Source: Mycoplana dimorpha
Lineage (GTDB): Bacteria; Pseudomonadota; Alphaproteobacteria; Rhizobiales; Rhizobiaceae
Assembly: GCF_003046475.1 (NCBI RefSeq)
Contig: NZ_PZZZ01000003.1
Location: 434,001 to 498,000, forward strand
Length of the DNA: 64,000 nt
Direction: 5' to 3'
Shown here: positions 1-9,083 of the stretch, one piece after another
Layout: every line of letters begins with the position of its first letter
How positions within the stretch are numbered: position 1 is the first letter of the stretch
The notes under the pieces: model-generated
Seen by the model: the letters and a program-made list of their open reading frames with translations, nothing else
What the model was told of the DNA's origin: nothing
Databases searched by the model: none
Position numbers and translations under genes: made by a program

Positions 1-1152
1 GGCCGTTCAGCCCGTCCGCCACGCCCTCGTAGCCGAGCTTCTGACCATAGTCGTCCCAGATGACGACGCCGAGCGGCATGTCGCAGGCAATCACCTTCCA
101 TGTGGCCTTGGAGGCGAGCAGTTCGCGCCGCAGCCAGTCCGCCTGCCGCCAGCCGAACAGGCCGTTGTCTGTGCTGCCGCGGTTGGCGGTGCGATAGGAG
201 CGCAGGTCGACGAAGAAAACGTCGAGCAACGGGCCATAGGCGATCTTGCGAAAGATGCGTCCCGGCTCGGTCGGTATGTAGCGGATCGGCGTCATCTCCT
301 GGAACGCCCGCATGGCGCGCGCGGCATAGATGGCGATGTCCTTCTCCGGATAGCGCGGATCGTCGCGCAGGTCCGTCGAGGCCGACCAGTTGTTCAGCAC
401 CTCGTGGTCGTCCCACTGGAAGAACGTCGGCACCTGCGCATTGAAGTTCAGCACGTGCCGGTCGAGCATGTTGTACTTCCACTGGCCGCGGTACTCGTCC
501 AGCGTCCGCGCGACCTGGCGCTTCTCGTCGGTGACGATGCGGTTCTTCCAGACCGTGCCGTCGCGAAGCCGGATCTCGTCGGGGATCGGTCCGTCGGCGT
601 AGATCGTGTCGCCGGAATGGATGAGAAAATCCGGCTCGTGCAGGAGCATGGTCGAATAGGTCTCATGCCGACGTCGTCGATGCCCCAGCCTTGGCCCGCC
701 GTGTCGCCCGACCAGGCGAAGCGGACCGAGCGGCGGCGCAGCGGCGCGGTGCGGAACCGGCCGACGACCGGCTCGGAGACGAGATGCGCCGAATAGGGAT
801 CGTTGGCCGTCAATCGAAAAAAGATGTCCTGGTCCGGCAAGAGCTCGGTCAGCAGGTGCTTGGCGGCGCAATCCGTCTGGCGTCCCGCCTTGAGCACCGG
901 GCCGCGCATCGGATTTGTGAAGCTCTCGGTGGTCGAGTATTCGACGGCGATCTCGACCGGCCGGTCCGCCCGGGCCCAGATCATGCCGGACGAGGTGTCG
1001 ACGTCGACGGACTGCACCCCGTGCGTGAAGACGGGGCTGCCGTGCCGGCGCGCATAGTGGGGAACGGCCAGCGCCGAGGACGTGGCAAGACCGGCCACTC
1101 CGGCCGTCAGGAGGAACGAACGCCTTGTCAGAACATCGGAAACGATCGTCAT
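1..1152 (-). pseudogene. phoD: PhoD-like alkaline phosphatase, frameshifted, 3' end outside window
   Basis: Tat-exported metallophosphatase family that releases phosphate from phosphodi/monoesters in the periplasm. The start at 1152 gives an N-terminal twin-arginine signal (RRSFLL at residues 10-15) followed by a hydrophobic stretch, then a PhoD N-terminal domain. The frame is open to about 664, where it reads GIDDVGM and then turns into Arg/Ser/Thr-rich nonsense. From about 661 down to position 1 a different frame continues the family sequence, with RTYSTML, HSGDTIYADGPI (metal-binding Asp) and WDDHEVLNNW. One missing base near 660-664 explains the switch. Both halves still look fully coding, so this is either a very recent mutation or a sequence error. 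The C-terminus lies beyond the left edge. The family call is firm; whether the gene is truly broken is not. Confidence 0.8.
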
Positions 1153-1288
1153 GATCCCCCGTCGAACGTCGCGAATCGGAAGGCAATTCGCGATGTCCAC
1201 CATCGGGGGATCACATGTCAGTTCCGTAACGGATCGATTGCACGCCGGCGACGGTTCGGTGAAGGTCTTGTGACGGGCGCCGCCCGAT

Positions 1289-3352
1289 CTATGCCGCCAG
1301 CCCCTTCTTCTCCAGCATGGCATCGATCGAAGGCAGCTTGCCGCGGAAGGCCTTGTAGGCGTCTTCCGGATCGACGGCGCCGCCGATCGAGTAGATGTTC
1401 GCCTTCAGCTTCGCCGCCATGCCGGGATCGAATGCGTCGCCCGTCTCGGTGAAGGCGGCGAAGGCATCGGCGTCGAGCACCTCCGACCACATGTAGGAAT
1501 AGTAGCCGGCCGAATAGCCGTCGCCGGAAAAGACGTGCTGGAAGTGCGGCGTTGCATGGCGCATGACGATCGAGGCCGGCATGCCGATCTCTTCAAGCAG
1601 CTTGGCCTGTACCGCCATCGGATCCTCGACGGCCCCTTGCGTGTGGTAGGCCATGTCGACCAGCGCCGAGGAGGTGAACTCGACGGTGGCGAAGCCGGCG
1701 TTGAAGGTGCGGGCGGCGAGAACCTTGTCGAGCAGCGCCTGCGGCATCGGCGCGCCGGTCTCGTAATGCACGGCATAGGTCTTGAGGATTTCGGGAACGG
1801 TCAGCCAGTGCTCGTAGAGCTGCGAGGGCAGTTCGACGAAGTCGCGCGACACGCCGGTGCCCGACACGGTCGGATAGGTGACGTCGGAGAGCATGCCGTG
1901 CAGGGCATGGCCGAACTCGTGGAAGAGCGTGCGCGCGTCGTCGAGCGACAGCAGCGCCGGCCGGCCCTCGGCCGGCTTTGCGAAGTTGCAGACGTTGTAG
2001 ACGATCGGGATCTCGCCGATGGTGCCGTCCTTCATCGGCAGCTTGTGCTGGCTCCGGTAGGCGCTCATCCACGCCCCGGAGCGCTTCGACGGCCGCGCGA
2101 AGTAGTCGCCGAGGAACATGGCGACGAGTTCGTTCTGGCGATTGCGGATCTCGAATACGCGCACGTCCGGGTGATAGACCGGCACGCCCGGGAGCGGTAC
2201 GGCCCGGATCCCGAACAGCCGCCCGGCCACCTCGAAGCAGGCGTCGATGATCTTTTCGAGCTGCAGATACGGTTTCAGCTCCGCTTCGGAGAAATCGAAT
2301 TTCTCGGCGCGCAGCTTTTCGGCATAGTACCGCCAGTCCCAGGGCATCACCGGATGGTTGCGGCCTTCGGCAGCGACAAGGCGCGCCAGTTCGGCCTCTT
2401 CCTCGCCGGCGCGGGCGACCGCCCGTTCCCACACCCTGTTCAGCAGCTCATTGACTGCCTCGGGCGTCTTGGCCATGGTGTCGTCGAGCTTCAGAGCCGC
2501 ATAGTTCTCGTAGCCGAGCAGTCCGGCCTTCTCGGCGCGCAGCGCCAGCGTCTCCCGCACGATCTCCCGATTGTCCGTCTCCCCGCCATTGGTGCCGCGC
2601 GCCGTCCAGGCACGGAACGCCTGCTCGCGCAGGTCGCGGCGGCTGGAGAACGTCAGGAACGGCTCGATGATCGAACGCGACAGGGTGACCGCGTACTTGC
2701 CCACCTCGCCCCGCTCGCGGGCGGCCGCCGCCATCGCCTCCCTGAGGAAATCGGGGATGCCTTCGAGTTCCGCTTCATCCGACAGGATCAGCGACCAGCT
2801 CTTCTCGTCGGAAAGCACGTTCTGGCCGAACTGCGCGCCGAGCTTCGCAAGCCGCTCGTTGATCGCCGCAAGCCGCTCCTGTTCCGGCTTGGTCAGCTTC
2901 GCGCCCGACCTGACGAAACCCTTCCAGTGCCGCTCCAGCACCCTTGTCTGCTCGACCGTCAGGCCGAGTGCGTCGCGACCTTCCCATAGCGCATCGATGC
3001 GGGCGAAGAGCTCGGCGTTGTTGCCGATCTTGGAGCGGTGGCGCGCCAGCTTCGGCGCGATCTCGCGCTCGAGCGCCTGGATCGTCTCGTTGGTGTTTGC
3101 GCCGGCGCGGCTCCAGAACAGCGCCGAAATGCGCGACAGTGCGTCCCCGGCGGTCTCCAGGGCGACGACCGTGTTGTCGAAGGTCGGGGCCTCGGGACTG
3201 CCGGCGATTGCGTCGATCTCGGCTTCATGCAGCGCCAGCGCCACGTCGAAGCCCTCGGCAAAGGCGTCGTCGGAAACGAGATCGAAGCGCGGCAGGCCGT
3301 TGATCCCGCTCCAGTCGACCAGAGCAGGGCTGATTGTCTTGGGGTCGCTCAT
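1289..3352 (-). CDS. M3 family oligopeptidase (zinc metallopeptidase)
   Basis: Cytoplasmic zinc peptidase of the M3 family (oligopeptidase A / peptidyl-dipeptidase Dcp type) that degrades short peptides, 687 residues, the usual family length. The zinc motif HEFGHALHG lies at about residues 478-486 (HExxH). The N-terminal half is helical and rich in charged residues, typical of the channel-forming domain. I chose the ATG at 3352 because the protein then begins MSDPKTISPALVDW, a natural N-terminus; the open frame runs further upstream but that part looks like intergenic sequence. No signal peptide. The neighbour on the same strand, the PhoD-like gene, starts about 137 bases downstream. OpdA and Dcp cannot be told apart from sequence reading alone. 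Confidence 0.92.
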   Translation of the reverse strand: MSDPKTISPALVDWSGINGLPRFDLVSDDAFAEGFDVALALHEAEIDAIAGSPEAPTFDNTVVALETAGDALSRISALFWSRAGANTNETIQALEREIAPKLARHRSKIGNNAELFARIDALWEGRDALGLTVEQTRVLERHWKGFVRSGAKLTKPEQERLAAINERLAKLGAQFGQNVLSDEKSWSLILSDEAELEGIPDFLREAMAAAARERGEVGKYAVTLSRSIIEPFLTFSSRRDLREQAFRAWTARGTNGGETDNREIVRETLALRAEKAGLLGYENYAALKLDDTMAKTPEAVNELLNRVWERAVARAGEEEAELARLVAAEGRNHPVMPWDWRYYAEKLRAEKFDFSEAELKPYLQLEKIIDACFEVAGRLFGIRAVPLPGVPVYHPDVRVFEIRNRQNELVAMFLGDYFARPSKRSGAWMSAYRSQHKLPMKDGTIGEIPIVYNVCNFAKPAEGRPALLSLDDARTLFHEFGHALHGMLSDVTYPTVSGTGVSRDFVELPSQLYEHWLTVPEILKTYAVHYETGAPMPQALLDKVLAARTFNAGFATVEFTSSALVDMAYHTQGAVEDPMAVQAKLLEEIGMPASIVMRHATPHFQHVFSGDGYSAGYYSYMWSEVLDADAFAAFTETGDAFDPGMAAKLKANIYSIGGAVDPEDAYKAFRGKLPSIDAMLEKKGLAA

Positions 3353-3641
3353 GAAAATTCCTCGTGGCGGCAAATCGTCATGGCAGCCAATATAGGAACA
3401 CAAATCCGCCTTGTGTACGACGTGGCGTGATTTCCTACGATTTGCGGCCGATCGTCCCGGATGCGGACGCAAACGGCGAAACATCTTGACGAAGCACGAG
3501 ACATCGGGGAAAACGGCAGTCGTTGCGGCCCCGGACATACCGCCGCAACCGAACTATGGTGCCGGGCCCCTCTGGCGAGAGTTTTACGGCGCTCTCGTGA
3601 TGTCGGTACCGCCAGCAATTGAGCCGGCGGATCAGAGAAAC
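3353..3641. other. Divergent intergenic region
   Basis: Upstream region shared by the M3 peptidase (leftward) and the DUF475 protein (rightward). It contains open frames but none with a convincing start or family resemblance. I looked for a manganese (yybP-ykoY) riboswitch because such elements often precede TerC-like genes and could not recognise the conserved core. The two promoters must lie here, but I cannot place them. Confidence 0.4.
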
Positions 3642-3749
3642 ATGAAAATCCTGACCATGCCTGACGCGCATGCCATTGTCGGCACGCGCGATTCGTTTCC
3701 ATTTGCCCACGACGATGCGATCACGTTCGAAAGCGAGGTGTCGGCATGA
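3642..3749 (+). CDS. Possible small protein or leader peptide coupled to the DUF475 gene
   Basis: A 35-codon frame beginning MKILTMPDAHAIVG and ending SEVSA. Its stop codon overlaps the start of the next gene in an ATGA arrangement, the usual signature of translational coupling. It is preceded by a weak purine run (agagaaa). I recognise no family, signal peptide or membrane segment. The coupling geometry is the only argument for it; it may equally be chance. Confidence 0.25.
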   Translation: MKILTMPDAHAIVGTRDSFPFAHDDAITFESEVSA

Positions 3750-4831
3750 CCGCCCCCTCTCGGCCGCAAAGCGCCATCGGTTATTTCAAATGGGCCTTCA
3801 TCGTCACCGCCTTCGGTCTTCTGCTCGGCGCCTGGCTCGGCTGGCAGTCGACCGGCACGATCGGCGGCATGGCGACCGTCTTCTTCATCTGCGCCGTGCT
3901 CGCGGTGCTGGAAATCTCGCTGTCCTTCGACAACGCCATCGTCAACGCCAACAAGCTGAAGGACATGACGCCTGTGTGGCAGCACCGGTTCCTGACCTGG
4001 GGCATCGTGATCGCCGTCTTCGGCATGCGGATCGTCTTCCCGCTGCTGATCGTCGTGATCGCCGCCAAGATCGGGCCGATCGAGGCGATCGTCCTGGCGG
4101 CCAGGGAGCCCGGCGAATACGCGCGCATCATGAACGAGGCGCACCTGCCGATCGCCGCCTTCGGCGGCACCTTCCTCATGATGGTCGGCCTCACCTACTT
4201 CTTCGACCATGAGAAGGACGTGCACTGGATCGCCGCCATCGAGAAGCGCATGGCCCGCTATGCGACGATCAAGGGCGTCGAGATCGCCTTCGTGCTCATT
4301 CTGATCCTGGTGTTTTCGAACCTGCTCGAGGGCGAGGCGGCGGATACCTTCGTCTACTCGGCGATCTACGGCCTGCTGACCTTCCTGGCCGTCGAGGTCG
4401 TCGGCGGCATGCTCGATGCTTCGCAGCAGACCATGAGCGCCGCCGCCAAGGGCGGTCTCGGGGCCTTCATCTATCTCGAGGTGCTCGATGCCAGCTTCTC
4501 CTTCGACGGCGTGATCGGCGCGTTCGCGCTGACGCAGAACCTGTTCATCATCGCCATCGGCCTCGGCATCGGCGCCATGTATGTGCGCTCGATGACGATC
4601 ATGCTGGTCGACAAGGGCACGCTCGCCGAGTACCGCTACCTGGAGCACGGCGCCTTCTACGCCATCCTCATCCTCTCGGTGATCATGTACTGTCAGACGC
4701 TGGTGCATATCCCCGAGGTGATCACCGGGCTTGGCGGCGCGGCGCTGATCGGCATCTCGCTCTGGTCGTCGATCCGCTACAACCGCAAGGAAAAGGCGGA
4801 AGGACGCGAACAGGCGGTCGAGAACGTCTGA
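3746..4831 (+). CDS. DUF475 / TerC-like integral membrane protein
   Basis: A polytopic inner-membrane protein of 361 residues with about nine hydrophobic segments. The two diagnostic acidic membrane motifs of the TerC superfamily are present: LEISLSFDNAIVNAN at about residues 55-69 and LDASFSFDGVIGAFA at about 246-260. These pseudo-repeated SFDN/SFDG segments carry acidic residues inside the membrane and are thought to bind metal ions. TerC relatives have been linked to manganese export and tellurite resistance; the role of the DUF475 branch is not established. The start ATG has a GAGG sequence a few bases upstream. A strong terminator follows, so the gene is the end of its transcript. Confidence 0.88.
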   Translation: MTAPSRPQSAIGYFKWAFIVTAFGLLLGAWLGWQSTGTIGGMATVFFICAVLAVLEISLSFDNAIVNANKLKDMTPVWQHRFLTWGIVIAVFGMRIVFPLLIVVIAAKIGPIEAIVLAAREPGEYARIMNEAHLPIAAFGGTFLMMVGLTYFFDHEKDVHWIAAIEKRMARYATIKGVEIAFVLILILVFSNLLEGEAADTFVYSAIYGLLTFLAVEVVGGMLDASQQTMSAAAKGGLGAFIYLEVLDASFSFDGVIGAFALTQNLFIIAIGLGIGAMYVRSMTIMLVDKGTLAEYRYLEHGAFYAILILSVIMYCQTLVHIPEVITGLGGAALIGISLWSSIRYNRKEKAEGREQAVENV

Positions 4832-4871
4832 CGAAGAGCCACGGCGCTTCGGCGTCCCCATCGGCCTTCGG

Positions 4872-4900
4872 AAAACCCGCCGTCCTTGCGGCGGGTTTTT
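4872..4900 (+). terminator. Rho-independent terminator after the DUF475 gene
   Basis: Stem acccgcc / ggcgggt with loop gtccttgc, flanked by aaa on the left and a run of five T (then ctttg) on the right. It lies about 40 bases after the stop codon and is one of the three clearest intrinsic terminators in the window. Confidence 0.9.
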
Positions 4901-5027
4901 CTTTGTCCGGAGTTTGGAGTTCCACCGGCCCGGCCACTGGGCTGCATCGCCCCACCGGTCTGGTGATTCGCGAACCGGGCCGAACAAAGGGCCTATCGGC
5001 GCTCCTGCTTTTTCATGTGTGTGCCGG

Positions 5028-5047
5028 CCTGTTACGCCCTGTTACGC
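5028..5047 (+). repeat. Two perfect 10-bp tandem repeats
   Basis: The decamer cctgttacgc occurs twice head to tail, one helical turn apart, and is followed by a degenerate third copy (cttgtggcg). It lies about 127 bases before the GNAT start, just upstream of a possible promoter (TTGTGG, 17 bases, TTAACT at 5050-5078). The arrangement fits a binding site for a regulator that contacts one face of the DNA, but could be chance. Confidence 0.4.
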
Positions 5048-5081
5048 CTTGTGGCGATTCTTAAAAAGGCGTTAACTCTGC

Positions 5082-5173
5082 AGGACGCCGCAAGGAAACT
5101 TGCCTGTGGGCAAGGAGGGTCCCGGGAGGCACCGGGATTCCGGCGGAGTCGGTGCGGGTTTAGAGTCAAGTCG
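5082..5173 (+). promoter_or_regulatory. Structured 5' leader of the GNAT gene
   Basis: The sequence before the GNAT start folds readily into several hairpins: gcaag-GAAA-cttgc (a five-pair stem with a GNRA tetraloop), tcccgg-gaggca-ccggga, and an alternative gcacc...ggtgc stem enclosing ccgg-gatt-ccgg. The last two share bases and exclude each other, the geometry of a switch. I matched it to none of the riboswitch cores I know (TPP, cobalamin, SAM, FMN, glycine, yybP-ykoY). Confidence 0.3.
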
Positions 5174-5680
5174 ATGAAAACACTATCAATCGATGTGCGG
5201 CGTGCCGAGCCGCAGGATGCGCGGGCGATCTCCGAGACCCATCGGGCATCCTGGCTGCAGGGCTATGGCGGCATCATCCCGTACAAGCCGCTGATGCAGA
5301 TGGTGCAGCGCCGTGACGAGACCTGGTGGCGCAAGGCCACGCGCGGACCGGCGACGCTGCTCGTCCTCGATGTCGCCGGCGTCGTTGCCGGCTACGCGAC
5401 GCTTGGGCTGAACCGCGCGCGGGCGCTGCCGCAGGACGGGGAGATCTACGAGATCTATCTTCGCCCGGAATACCAGGGGATCGGGCTCGGGCGGCTGCTG
5501 TTCGGCGAAAGCCGGCGCCTGCTCAAGTCGCTCGGCTGCGAAGGCCTGGTCGTCTGGTGCCTGGAAGACAGCGAGCATGCCGAACGCTTCTTCCGCGCCG
5601 CCGGCGGCGTCGACATTGCCGAGGGGGTCGAGAGCTTCGGCGACAAGGACCTGAAGAAGATCGGCTTCATCTTCCGTTGA
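5174..5680 (+). CDS. GNAT family N-acetyltransferase
   Basis: A single-domain acetyl-CoA-dependent N-acetyltransferase of 168 residues. The cofactor-binding motif RPEYQGIGLGRLLF sits at about residues 97-110 (Q/R-x-x-G-x-G pattern), preceded by the beta strand IYEIYL. The C-terminal part (GLVVWCLEDSEHAERFFRAAGG) matches the family's strand and helix that carry the conserved F/Y. The start MKTLSIDVRRAEPQDAR gives the normal N-terminal strand; earlier in-frame starts would extend into the leader. The substrate cannot be predicted. It is a single-gene unit between a terminator and the cytochrome c promoter. Confidence 0.85.
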   Translation: MKTLSIDVRRAEPQDARAISETHRASWLQGYGGIIPYKPLMQMVQRRDETWWRKATRGPATLLVLDVAGVVAGYATLGLNRARALPQDGEIYEIYLRPEYQGIGLGRLLFGESRRLLKSLGCEGLVVWCLEDSEHAERFFRAAGGVDIAEGVESFGDKDLKKIGFIFR

Positions 5681-5720
5681 GACAGGCGGCGCGGGCCATC
5701 CCTCATCCATCCGGTCTACA

Positions 5721-5748
5721 TTGACTTCTGCAGGTTGAGGCATACCAT
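5721..5748 (+). promoter_or_regulatory. Sigma-70 type promoter for the cytochrome c gene
   Basis: TTGACT, 16 bases, TACCAT, about 135 bases upstream of the start. The leader between it and the gene holds a perfect eight-pair hairpin (gcgccggc, loop tga, gccggcgc at 5790-5808). Confidence 0.5.
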
Positions 5749-5881
5749 TTCCAGTTGGTGGCCACCGCCCTGCTGGCGAACAGCCGGTAGCGCCGGCTGA
5801 GCCGGCGCCGAGTCAATCCGGCATCCTCACGCAGGTCTCCGTGGGCGACACCCCGGCAACGCTAGTGGAGGTTGGATTGCC

Positions 5882-6268
5882 ATGCGGTTTCGTCAACTCC
5901 TGATCGGACCGTCGCTGGTCCTGTTGCTCGCCAATGTCGCATCCGCTCAGGAAGGCGACGCTTCGGCCGGCGAGACGGTGTTCAAGAAGTGTGCCGTCTG
6001 TCACGTCGTCGACAAGGATCAGAACAAGGTCGGCCCCTCCCTGCACGGCGTGATCGGCCGGACAGCGGGCACGCATCCGAACTACAACTACTCCAAGGCC
6101 ATGACGGATGCCGGCAAGGGAGGCCTCGTCTGGGACGAGGCGAGCTTGCGCGACTACCTGCATAATCCCAAGGCGAAGGTGAAGGGCACCAAGATGGCCT
6201 TCCCCGGCCTGAAGGACGATACCGAAATCACCAATCTCCTCGCCTACCTGAAGAAATACTCACCGTAA
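5882..6268 (+). CDS. Class I c-type cytochrome (soluble, periplasmic)
   Basis: A 128-residue protein with a signal peptide (about residues 1-23, cleavage after SAQ or nearby), one haem-attachment motif CAVCH at residues 37-41 and a distal methionine in GTKMAFPGL near residue 105, as in mitochondrial-type cytochrome c / c2. It should carry electrons in the periplasm. It lies directly upstream of the coxMNOP operon, whose CoxM lacks a fused cytochrome c domain, so it is a good candidate electron donor for that oxidase. It has its own promoter and leader, so transcription with cox is not certain. Confidence 0.93.
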   Translation: MRFRQLLIGPSLVLLLANVASAQEGDASAGETVFKKCAVCHVVDKDQNKVGPSLHGVIGRTAGTHPNYNYSKAMTDAGKGGLVWDEASLRDYLHNPKAKVKGTKMAFPGLKDDTEITNLLAYLKKYSP

Positions 6269-6424
6269 TGTAGAGGCATGCGTAGCGCTGCGCCGCCAGG
6301 CAGACCCGCCCATAGGGAGGTTTGCTGTAATTGCTTGTGTTTTTGGTTCATGCAATACTTAGCATAGACTAAATTGCGGATTGCAGGTTCATGCCCACGG
6401 CCGATTGAGGCGGGAGGGACGGAA

Positions 6425-7264
6425 ATGGCAGTCGTGCTGGTGCTGGTGGCGATCGCGGTGGGCTCGGTGCTGTTCCACCTGGTGAGCCCGTGGTGGTGGA
6501 CGCCGATCGCCTCGAACTGGGGCTATATCGACAGTACGCTCGTCATCACCTTCTGGATTACCGGCGCCGTCTTCGTCGCCGTGGTGATGTTTCTGGCCTA
6601 TTGCATCTGGCGGTTCCGTCACGACCCGAATCGACGCGCCCATTACGAGCCGGAGAACCGCCGGCTGGAAAGCGGACTTGCCGCCGGCACGGCGCTCGGC
6701 GTCTTCGTGATGCTGGCGCCGGGGCTGTTCGTCTGGCACCAGTTCATTACGGTGCCCGCCGACGCCTCTGAGATCGAGGTCGTCGGCCAGCAATGGTTGT
6801 GGAGCTTCCGGCTGCCCGGGGCGGACGGCCGTCTCGGCCGGGCCGAGACGCGGGACGTCACCTCCGACAATCCCCTCGGCATCGACAAGACCGATGCGAG
6901 CGGGCTCGACGACGTGATCATCCAGGGGGCCGAACTGCACCTGCCGGTCGGCAAGCCGGTGAAGGTGCTGCTGCGGTCGATCGACGTCCTCCACGATTTC
7001 TACGTGCCGGAATTTCGCGCCAAGATGGACATGATCCCCGGCACGGTCACCTATTTCTGGCTGACGCCCACGCGCACCGGCACGTTCGACGTCCTGTGCG
7101 CCGAGCTTTGCGGGGTCGGCCACCCGCAGATGCGCGGGACCGTCGTCGTCGACAGCGAGGCCGATTACCAGGCCTGGCTCGCACAACAGTCGACATTCGC
7201 GCAGTTGCAGGCATCCGCACAGCCGGCGGGCGCCACGATGGCGGAGGTGGCCGCCGGCAAGTAG
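6425..7264 (+). CDS. coxM: Cytochrome c oxidase subunit II (CoxM type)
   Basis: The copper-A subunit of a haem-copper oxidase, 279 residues. Two membrane segments (about residues 35-60 and 80-100) precede a periplasmic cupredoxin domain. The CuA motif CAELCGVGHPQM lies at about residues 225-236 with both cysteines, the histidine and the methionine. No CxxCH follows, so it is not a caa3-type fusion. The chosen ATG follows a good ribosome binding site (gggagg, 6 bases). Gene order II-I-III-III matches the alternative oxidase coxMNOP described in Bradyrhizobium. Confidence 0.9.
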   Translation: MAVVLVLVAIAVGSVLFHLVSPWWWTPIASNWGYIDSTLVITFWITGAVFVAVVMFLAYCIWRFRHDPNRRAHYEPENRRLESGLAAGTALGVFVMLAPGLFVWHQFITVPADASEIEVVGQQWLWSFRLPGADGRLGRAETRDVTSDNPLGIDKTDASGLDDVIIQGAELHLPVGKPVKVLLRSIDVLHDFYVPEFRAKMDMIPGTVTYFWLTPTRTGTFDVLCAELCGVGHPQMRGTVVVDSEADYQAWLAQQSTFAQLQASAQPAGATMAEVAAGK

Positions 7265-7304
7265 CAGGTGAGGCTTCGGACGGAAGCCAAGGGGAGGAAT
7301 GAAG

Positions 7305-9083
7305 ATGGTCGATGCCAGCCATGGAGCGAGCGATGTCATCCCGCCGGCCGCGGTGGAGGACGTCGAGCTGTACCATCCGCACAGCTGGTGGACGCGCTAC
7401 GTCTTCAGCCAGGACGCCAAGGTCATCGCGATCCAGTATGCCTCGACAGCGATGGCGATCGGCCTGGTCGCCCTCGTCCTGTCCTGGCTGATGCGGCTGC
7501 AGCTCGCCTTTCCCGGCGACTTCCCCTTCATCGATTCCCAGCGCTACTACCAGTTCATCACCATGCACGGCATGATCATGGTGATCTACCTGCTGACCGC
7601 GCTGTTTCTCGGCGGCTTCGGCAACTACCTGATCCCGCTGATGGTCGGCGCCCGCGACATGGTGTTTCCCTACGCCAACATGCTGAGCTACTGGCTGTAC
7701 CTGGTGGCGGTGCTGGTGCTCGTCGCAGGCTTCTTTGCGCCCGGCGGACCGACCGGGGCGGGCTGGACGCTCTACCCGCCTCAGGCGATCCTCTCCAACA
7801 CCCCCGGCGGGCAGGACTGGGGCATCATCCTGATGCTGGTCTCGCTCATCCTGTTCATCATTGGCTTCACCATGGGCGGCCTCAACTATGTCGTCACGGT
7901 GCTGCAGGGGCGCACCCGCGGCATGACGCTGATGCGGCTGCCGCTGACGGTATGGGGCATCTTCACGGCCACCGTCATGGCGTTGCTCGCCTTCCCGGCG
8001 CTGTTCGTCGCCTGCGTGATGATGCTGTTCGACCGCGTGCTCGGTACCAGCTTCTTCATGCCGGCGATCGTCGAGATGGGCGAGCAGCTGAAGCACGGCG
8101 GCGGCAGCCCGATCCTGTTCCAGCACCTGTTCTGGTTCTTCGGCCATCCAGAGGTCTATATCGTCGCGCTGCCGGCCTTCGGCATCGTCTCCGACCTGAT
8201 CAGCACGCACGCCCGCAAGAACATCTTCGGCTACCGGATGATGGTGTGGGCGATCGTCATCATCGGCGCGCTCTCCTTCGTCGTCTGGGCCCACCACATG
8301 TATGTCAGTGGCATGAACCCGTACTTCGGCTTCTTCTTCGCCACGACGACGCTGATCATCGCGGTGCCGACGGCCCTCAAGGTCTACAACTGGGTGCTGA
8401 CGCTGTGGCGCGGCAACATCCACCTGACGCTGCCGATGCTGTTCGCGCTGGCCTTCATCGTTACCTTCGTCAACGGCGGGCTGACCGGGCTGTTCCTCGG
8501 CAACGTCGTCGTCGACGTGCCGCTGTCCGACACGATGTTCGTCGTCGCGCATTTCCACATGGTCATGGGGGTGGCGCCGATCCTCGTCATCTTCGGGGCG
8601 ATCTACCACTGGTATCCGAAGATCACCGGGCGGATGCTCAACGAGGGCATGGGCCAGGTGCATTTCTGGATCACCTTCATCGGCGCCTACCTGATCTTCT
8701 TCCCGATGCACTATGTCGGGCTCGTCGGCGTGCCGCGCCGCTACTACGAGATCGGCGAGACGAGCTTCGTGCCCGCCTCGGTGCACGACCTGAACATCTT
8801 CATCACGGTGATGGCGCTTGTCGTCGGCGCCGCACAGATGCTGTTCCTGTTCAACCTGTTCTGGAGCTTGCGGCACGGCCGCGAGGCCGGCGGTAACCCC
8901 TGGCGGGCGACGACGCTCGAATGGCAGACGCCGCAGACGCCACCGGCGCACGGCAACTGGGGCAAGGACCTGCCGATCGTCTATCGCTGGGCCTATGACT
9001 ACAGCGTTCCCGGCGCACCGGAGGACTTCATCCCGCAGAACCAGCCGGGCGCCTATGGCCTGACGCGGGAGGCGATCGCATGA
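7305..9083 (+). CDS. coxN: Cytochrome c oxidase subunit I (CoxN type)
   Basis: The catalytic subunit, about 592 residues with 12 or more membrane helices, holding haem a, the binuclear haem-CuB centre and proton channels. GHPEVYI at about residues 280-286 contains the CuB histidine, the D-channel glutamate and the cross-linked tyrosine, which places it in the A1 class. WAHHMYVSGMNP near residue 328 supplies the two further CuB histidines, and AHFHMVMG near 416 the haem ligands. I prefer the ATG at 7305 because ggagg lies seven bases upstream; the ATG at 7299 is too close to it. It overlaps the next gene by four bases (ATGA). Confidence 0.94.
   Translation: MVDASHGASDVIPPAAVEDVELYHPHSWWTRYVFSQDAKVIAIQYASTAMAIGLVALVLSWLMRLQLAFPGDFPFIDSQRYYQFITMHGMIMVIYLLTALFLGGFGNYLIPLMVGARDMVFPYANMLSYWLYLVAVLVLVAGFFAPGGPTGAGWTLYPPQAILSNTPGGQDWGIILMLVSLILFIIGFTMGGLNYVVTVLQGRTRGMTLMRLPLTVWGIFTATVMALLAFPALFVACVMMLFDRVLGTSFFMPAIVEMGEQLKHGGGSPILFQHLFWFFGHPEVYIVALPAFGIVSDLISTHARKNIFGYRMMVWAIVIIGALSFVVWAHHMYVSGMNPYFGFFFATTTLIIAVPTALKVYNWVLTLWRGNIHLTLPMLFALAFIVTFVNGGLTGLFLGNVVVDVPLSDTMFVVAHFHMVMGVAPILVIFGAIYHWYPKITGRMLNEGMGQVHFWITFIGAYLIFFPMHYVGLVGVPRRYYEIGETSFVPASVHDLNIFITVMALVVGAAQMLFLFNLFWSLRHGREAGGNPWRATTLEWQTPQTPPAHGNWGKDLPIVYRWAYDYSVPGAPEDFIPQNQPGAYGLTREAIA

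Noticed and set aside
3353-3745. A manganese (yybP-ykoY) riboswitch before the DUF475 gene
   Set aside because: The conserved core sequences could not be found by eye.
6425-7264. A caa3-type oxidase with fused cytochrome c in subunit II
   Set aside because: No CxxCH occurs after the CuA motif; the protein ends soon after it.
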